Part shown: positions 30,570 to 34,362 of the stretch, in pieces
Position numbering within the stretch: the first letter of the stretch is position 1
How the letters are laid out: each line of letters opens with the position of its first letter
Source of the DNA: Saccharomonospora azurea NA-128
Lineage (GTDB): Bacteria; Actinomycetota; Actinomycetes; Mycobacteriales; Pseudonocardiaceae
Direction of reading: 5' to 3'
NCBI RefSeq assembly: GCF_000231055.2
Contig: NZ_CM001466.1
Span: 2,318,702 to 2,353,063, forward strand
Length of the DNA stretch: 34,362 bases
Program-made: the position numbers and the translations under genes
The notes under the pieces: model-generated
The model's database searches: none
What the model was told of the DNA's origin: nothing
Seen by the model: only the letters and a program-made list of their open reading frames with translations

Positions 30570-32745
30570 CGCGCGCGTAGTTGGCGCCGTACTTGATGCT
30601 GCGGCCCTTCTTGCTGCTGCCGTTGTTGCGCAACCGCATCGTCATCGGCACCTCCAGCACCCGCGCGCCGCGGGCCATGACGCCGAGCAGCAACTCCGAC
30701 GACTGGTACTGCGGTTCCCGCAGAGTGACCGACGTGGCGAGTTCGGCCCTCATGGCACGGAAACCGAACGACGTGTCGGTGACCTTCTGCAGCGTCAGCA
30801 CGGTCGCGATCCACGAGAACACGCGCACACCCAGCCAGCGGATCGCACTGTCGTGCTGGTAGCTGCCGAGCCTGCGGGACCCGGTGACGAAGTCGGCCGT
30901 GTCGTCCAGCAGCGGCTTCACGAGCATCGGCATCTCGTTGTTGTCGTACTGGCCGTCGGCGTCGGTGGTGACGATGTAGCGCGCCCCGCACTCGGACGCG
31001 AGGTGGTAGCCGAGCCGCAGCGCCGCGCCCTGACCACGGTTACGCGGGGCCACGCACACGTACGCGCCCGCCTCGTGCGCCACCTCGGCGGTATTGTCGG
31101 TCGCGCCGTCGACCACGACGAGCGTGGACACCGGCAGGTCGCCGCAGTGGGTGGGCATGCCCCTCAGCACCGCGCCGATGCCCTTGGCCTCGTTGTAGGC
31201 GGCGATCACCACCACCAGCGGCGTCAGCGGGCTGTTGCCGTAGCGCTGCCGGAAGTCGGCCACCGCCTCGGCGTCGACGTCGTCGGGGTAGTCGTCCAAC
31301 GTGGTCCTCCGTGTTCCTGCCGCCGCGCCGGACGGCTCCTTGCGCGCCCCCAGCATCGCAGCGAGCCCGAGCGCGCCTCCGAGGGGGAGCAGCACCAGCG
31401 CGGGAAGTTGGTAGCGCCAGGAGAACTCGAACGACGCGGCTCCCAGCAGGATGATCAAACCACTTCCCGTGGCGAGGAATGCGGCCGACCTCAACCCGGA
31501 CCGGCGGGCCCGGCCCACACCGGCCGCCGCGATCAGCCCGCATACCGCGAACGCCGCCAGCAACGGACCCCACGTGTAGCCGCCGCCGAGCTGGTAGGTG
31601 CGGAGGAACGCCGCCAGATCCTGGTTCGCGCGCGGCGGCACGCCGTCGTAGGCGTACGTCATCGCGTTGTACGCCTCCAGGCTGGAGTCGCCGATGTTGT
31701 AGTACGGATACGAGAGCTGGAACTGCCAGCGTTCCACCGGCACGTCGTTGTGGTGGGTCCGCTTGATCGGATCGAAGTTCTTCACGAAGTCGCGCAGGAT
31801 CGACCCCACGAAGTCGACCGGCTGATTCAGCATCACTTCCTTGGCGAACTGGTTGGCCAGCTCCTCCTTGGACCGCGAGTCGGGCAACCCCTCGGCGGGC
31901 CAGTTCGGGTCGCCGTACACGAAGTGGGTGTAGTAGTCGATCCCGTGTCGTTCGTCGACCGGCTCGTCGGGGCAGAACAACTGCAGCCCCGCGTCGCCGG
32001 GAGGCAGTTCGGCGCAGTCGGCGATGCTGGCCGTGCGCCCGTAGAGCACGTTGCCGGTGGCTCCGGTCAGCCCCCAGTACCCGGCCTGCGAATAGAAGTA
32101 CGCCGAGTACGGGAACAGCACCGCCAGGACACCGAGGACACCCGCGGCGGTCCGCACACCGATGCGCTTCCACCCCGCCCTGCTGCGCCAGGCCCCGCCC
32201 GCCAGGACGAGATAGCCGACCATCGGCACCACGAGCGTGAACCCGATCGTGCGGGTGACGACCGCGAGCCCGAGCAGAATCCCGGCTCCCCCGGCCCGCC
32301 ACCACGTGGGCTCACCACGCCCGAGCAGCACCCACAGCATCCCCACGAGCAACGCCTGGAACCAGACCTCCGACATGAGGAGCGCTTCGATCTGCAGCTG
32401 GTAGGCGTCCAGCAGCACCGGCGCCGCGACGAGTGCGCCGATCCACCTCCGCGACGTGTGGCGCAGCGTCAACGCGTACAGCGACACCGCGAGCACCACA
32501 CCCACCACGTGCTGCACGGCCTGCACGAACGCGAGTCCCCCGAAGGCGAACAGCACCTTCAGCACGACCGTGTACCCGAGCGGGTTCAGGTCGGTGGGCC
32601 GCAACGCGTCCAGGTTGTTGAGGTACCGGAAGCTGTCGATGTACAGCAGCGCAGGCTCGTACGCCAGCCACACCAGCACACGGAGCGTGATGCCACCGGC
32701 GAGCAGAACGAACAACAACCAGTGGCGGCGGAGGAAGCCGGTCAC
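30493..32745 (-). CDS. Fused GT-C membrane glycosyltransferase and GT2 polyprenol-phosphate glycosyl synthase
   Basis: A 750-residue bifunctional protein. Residues 1 to about 460 form a polytopic domain with around 11 helices and an acidic residue (D37, in LLYIDSFRYL) in the first external loop, as in GT-C enzymes that use lipid-linked sugars. From about 510 to 720 lies a GT2 domain like dolichyl-phosphate mannose synthase: VVIAAYNEAKGIGAVLRG, VVDGATDNTAE, RNRGQGAALRLGY, and the DxD motif DADGQYD near 593. The fusion joins a charging enzyme to a transferase. Start is GTG at 32745, directly after the stop of the epimerase gene. Its last 77 bp overlap the GtrA gene. Confidence 0.85.
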   Translation of the reverse strand: MTGFLRRHWLLFVLLAGGITLRVLVWLAYEPALLYIDSFRYLNNLDALRPTDLNPLGYTVVLKVLFAFGGLAFVQAVQHVVGVVLAVSLYALTLRHTSRRWIGALVAAPVLLDAYQLQIEALLMSEVWFQALLVGMLWVLLGRGEPTWWRAGGAGILLGLAVVTRTIGFTLVVPMVGYLVLAGGAWRSRAGWKRIGVRTAAGVLGVLAVLFPYSAYFYSQAGYWGLTGATGNVLYGRTASIADCAELPPGDAGLQLFCPDEPVDERHGIDYYTHFVYGDPNWPAEGLPDSRSKEELANQFAKEVMLNQPVDFVGSILRDFVKNFDPIKRTHHNDVPVERWQFQLSYPYYNIGDSSLEAYNAMTYAYDGVPPRANQDLAAFLRTYQLGGGYTWGPLLAAFAVCGLIAAAGVGRARRSGLRSAAFLATGSGLIILLGAASFEFSWRYQLPALVLLPLGGALGLAAMLGARKEPSGAAAGTRRTTLDDYPDDVDAEAVADFRQRYGNSPLTPLVVVIAAYNEAKGIGAVLRGMPTHCGDLPVSTLVVVDGATDNTAEVAHEAGAYVCVAPRNRGQGAALRLGYHLASECGARYIVTTDADGQYDNNEMPMLVKPLLDDTADFVTGSRRLGSYQHDSAIRWLGVRVFSWIATVLTLQKVTDTSFGFRAMRAELATSVTLREPQYQSSELLLGVMARGARVLEVPMTMRLRNNGSSKKGRSIKYGANYARVMLGTWIREYVLRGGKRAGRAVRTS

Positions 32746-33690
32746 TCAGAACACTTTCTGCCTGTCGTTGTCGAGGAAGTACTGCCAGGTGGCGGCCAGG
32801 CCGTCACGCAGACTGAACGTCGGGCGGTACCCGATGGTCTCCGCGCTCCGCGCGATGTCGACGACGACCGCGGGCATCTCCCCGCCCGGCGCGGGCACGT
32901 GTTCCACCGGGATCGGCGCCCCGGTGACCTCGCGAACGGTGTCGATCAGCTCCAGCACCGACACCGACCGGCCCGCACCGACGATCGCCCTGCCGACGTG
33001 CTCGCTGTCCCACGCCGACTCGATCGCCCGCACCACGTCGTCGAGGAAGACGAGGTCACGCCGCTGCTGCCCGTCCCCGTAGACCTTCACCCCGCCGTCC
33101 GACAGAGCCGCCCGCATGAGCCGCGGCACGAAGCTGTCCTTGTGGCTCATCCCGGGGCCGTACACGTTGGTGAACCGCAGCGCGCACGCGGCCATGCCGT
33201 ACGTGCCCGCGTACCCGGACAGCAGCATCTCGCAGGCCGCCTTCGTGGCGCCGTACGGCGTGAGCGGCTGCAGCGGCATGTCCTCGGTGATGGTGCTCGT
33301 GCCGACGTCGCCGACCACCGCGTTGGTGGAGGCGAGCACGAACCGGCGGACGCCGTGCATCCGCGCCAGTTCCAGCAGCTCGTGGGTGATGCCGACGTTC
33401 TCCGCGTAGGTCTTCGCGGGCATCTCCTTGGAGCGCAGCACGGAGGTGATGGCCGCCAGGTGGACGATCCCGTCGGTGCCCGGCACCACGGCGCGCTCCC
33501 GCACCGCCGGGTCGGCCAGGTCGCCTTGGATCGCGACGACTCCCTCGTCGTGCACGGCGGCCGGCTCGCGGTCCACGATCGTCACCCGAGCGCCACGGCG
33601 CCGGAAGGCCGCGACGACCGCTCGTCCGATGAAGCCGCAACCACCGGTGACCACGACGTGAGGCGAGTCTGCATTCGTGGCGGAAGACAT
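32746..33690 (-). CDS. NAD-dependent nucleotide-sugar epimerase/dehydratase
   Basis: A 314-residue extended SDR enzyme. The Rossmann motif TGGCGFIGRA is at 15-24. The active site has ASTNAVVG and YGATKAACE (Tyr and Lys of YxxxK). YGPGMSHKDSFVPR and GDGQQRRDLVFLDDV are the usual UDP-sugar epimerase segments. It resembles UDP-glucose 4-epimerase or UDP-glucuronate-type enzymes; the sugar is not certain. Start ATG 33690 has no strong ribosome site. The stop TGA is directly followed by the GTG start of the glycosyltransferase, so the two form an operon and the epimerase probably supplies its donor sugar. Confidence 0.9.
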   Translation of the reverse strand: MSSATNADSPHVVVTGGCGFIGRAVVAAFRRRGARVTIVDREPAAVHDEGVVAIQGDLADPAVRERAVVPGTDGIVHLAAITSVLRSKEMPAKTYAENVGITHELLELARMHGVRRFVLASTNAVVGDVGTSTITEDMPLQPLTPYGATKAACEMLLSGYAGTYGMAACALRFTNVYGPGMSHKDSFVPRLMRAALSDGGVKVYGDGQQRRDLVFLDDVVRAIESAWDSEHVGRAIVGAGRSVSVLELIDTVREVTGAPIPVEHVPAPGGEMPAVVVDIARSAETIGYRPTFSLRDGLAATWQYFLDNDRQKVF

Positions 33691-33733
33691 GGAGTCAAAG
33701 TACCCGGTGCTCCGAGTGGTCCAACCCGTACCC

Positions 33734-33895
33734 GTGTCCGCGGTCCACGCACGTGTGTCCGCACTTCCCGTACGCGAGTTCGCAGATCACGGCCCCTCCT
33801 CCCCCGCACGGACGTCGCCGAGTGGCGGACACGCGTACGCCAGGCGCGGACACGGCGTCGTGGGGTGCGGACACGCGTACGCCAGTCGCGGACAC
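33734..33895. repeat. 21-bp phased repeat locus 4 (3 + 4 units)
   Basis: Three minus-orientation cores (33734, 33755 GTGTCCGC; 33776 GAGTTCGC) face away from four plus-orientation GCGGACAC cores (33825, 33846, 33867, 33888). All internal steps are 21 bp. Between the arrays is a 41-bp pyrimidine-rich stretch. This is the largest copy in the window. It lies between the start of the epimerase gene and the stop of the membrane protein gene, both on the minus strand. Confidence 0.93.
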
Positions 33896-33917
33896 GATGT
33901 CGGGGTGGCGGGTGGGG

Positions 33918-34349
33918 TCAGCCGAACGCGATGAACAGGACTCCGAACCACGACAGGATCGTGCCGGCGACGGCGCCGAGCACGACCCAGCGCACCACCG
34001 GTACCCGCCGTCCCAGCCACAGCGACGGGGCGAGCCCGCCGGTGACCACTGCGGCGGCGACGACGGCGACCCATCCGGCCGTCTCCGTCGCGAGGGCCGA
34101 CGCGAGCGCGAGCATCGCCACGACGACGAACGCGGCGATGAAGGCCGCGACGGTCAGCCCGGTGCCCCACGGCGTCGGATCGACCGCCGCCGAACGTCGT
34201 GACCACGCCACCGCCGCCGTCGCCGGTCCCGCACCGGAGCGGGGCGGGTGGACGAGCGTCGTCGCGTCGGTCATCGGATCGCGGTACCGCACGGGTTCGT
34301 CGAGGATCGCCGCCACGCGGCGCGCGAGCTGCCCGCCCCGCCGCGACAC
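33918..34349 (-). CDS. Three-helix membrane protein, DUF2537-like, possibly partial
   Basis: About 143 residues are visible. A polar N-terminal half ends at DPTPWGTGLTVAAF; three hydrophobic helices follow (about 66-88, 92-113, 120-142). The pattern PWGTGLTVAAF to GGLAPSLWLGRRVPVVRWVVLGAVAG resembles DUF2537, a family whose gene follows the sepH homologue in Mycobacterium (Rv0882). Function is unknown. The frame stays open through the right window edge, so the 5' end may be outside. Possible starts inside are the GTG at 34349 and ATG at 34274. The stop lies just beyond the fourth repeat locus. Confidence 0.7.
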   Translation of the reverse strand: MSRRGGQLARRVAAILDEPVRYRDPMTDATTLVHPPRSGAGPATAAVAWSRRSAAVDPTPWGTGLTVAAFIAAFVVVAMLALASALATETAGWVAVVAAAVVTGGLAPSLWLGRRVPVVRWVVLGAVAGTILSWFGVLFIAFG

Positions 34350-34362
34350 GACCGCACGGCCC

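Noticed and set aside
33677-33934. Short proteins with seven-residue repeats (for example reading ADTRTP or HAYARRGH) around the repeat loci
   Set aside because: Because 21 is divisible by three, any frame through an array stays open and yields seven-residue repeats. These have no ribosome sites and match no other copy as a family.

Overview
The window is high-GC actinobacterial chromosome with GTG/ATG starts and many 4-bp ATGA-type gene overlaps. Gene content (a conservon, SepH, an actinobacterial-type SerC, CitA/GltA, an EphD-type fusion) points to Pseudonocardiaceae, possibly Saccharomonospora or a relative; the genus is inference. No tRNA, rRNA, CRISPR array, insertion sequence or phage gene is visible. 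No stretch over 300 bp lacks a gene. The longest gaps are 7704-7964 and 19968-20240.

Layout. 78-3429: a TetR regulator overlapping glpD (glycerol-3-phosphate dehydrogenase), then an ABC-2-like membrane protein. 3587-7703 (minus): a complete five-gene conservon, with a sensor-kinase-like ATPase (cvnA), roadblock protein (cvnB), DUF742 protein (cvnC), Ras-like GTPase (cvnD) and a cytochrome P450 (cvnE) that lacks two normally conserved P450 residues. 7965-11122: endonuclease V, a ZIP metal transporter broken by internal deletion and frameshift, and a pyruvate-oxidase-type TPP enzyme. 11264-17757: citrate synthase, a PfkB sugar kinase, a TetR/acyl-CoA dehydrogenase divergent pair with a clear operator candidate, an amidohydrolase and an aldose epimerase. 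17877-23124: an MFS exporter, PdxH, a second citrate synthase and an EphD-type hydrolase/reductase fusion. 23278-28656 (plus): lactate permease, a serine beta-lactamase-fold hydrolase, SerC and the division protein SepH, ending at a strong terminator. 28745-33690: a glycan cluster with a UDP-sulfoquinovose-synthase-like enzyme, a GtrA flippase-like protein, a fused GT-C/GT2 glycosyltransferase and a nucleotide-sugar epimerase. At the right edge lies a three-helix membrane protein resembling DUF2537.

How the genes may work together. The conservon is a membrane-proximal G-protein signalling module. Central metabolism (two citrate synthases, lactate uptake, glycerol-3-phosphate and pyruvate oxidation, acyl-CoA dehydrogenation) is concentrated here. 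The glycan cluster could activate a sugar, load it on polyprenyl phosphate, flip it and transfer it outside the membrane.

The most unusual feature is an interspersed repeat at four intergenic sites (3434-3574, 9178-9266, 17776-17872, 33734-33895). Each site holds two oppositely oriented arrays of a unit that begins GCGRACACGCGTRCG. The unit repeats every 21 bp within each array (21 units in all), and first and last units are distinguishable. I do not recognise it as a described family.
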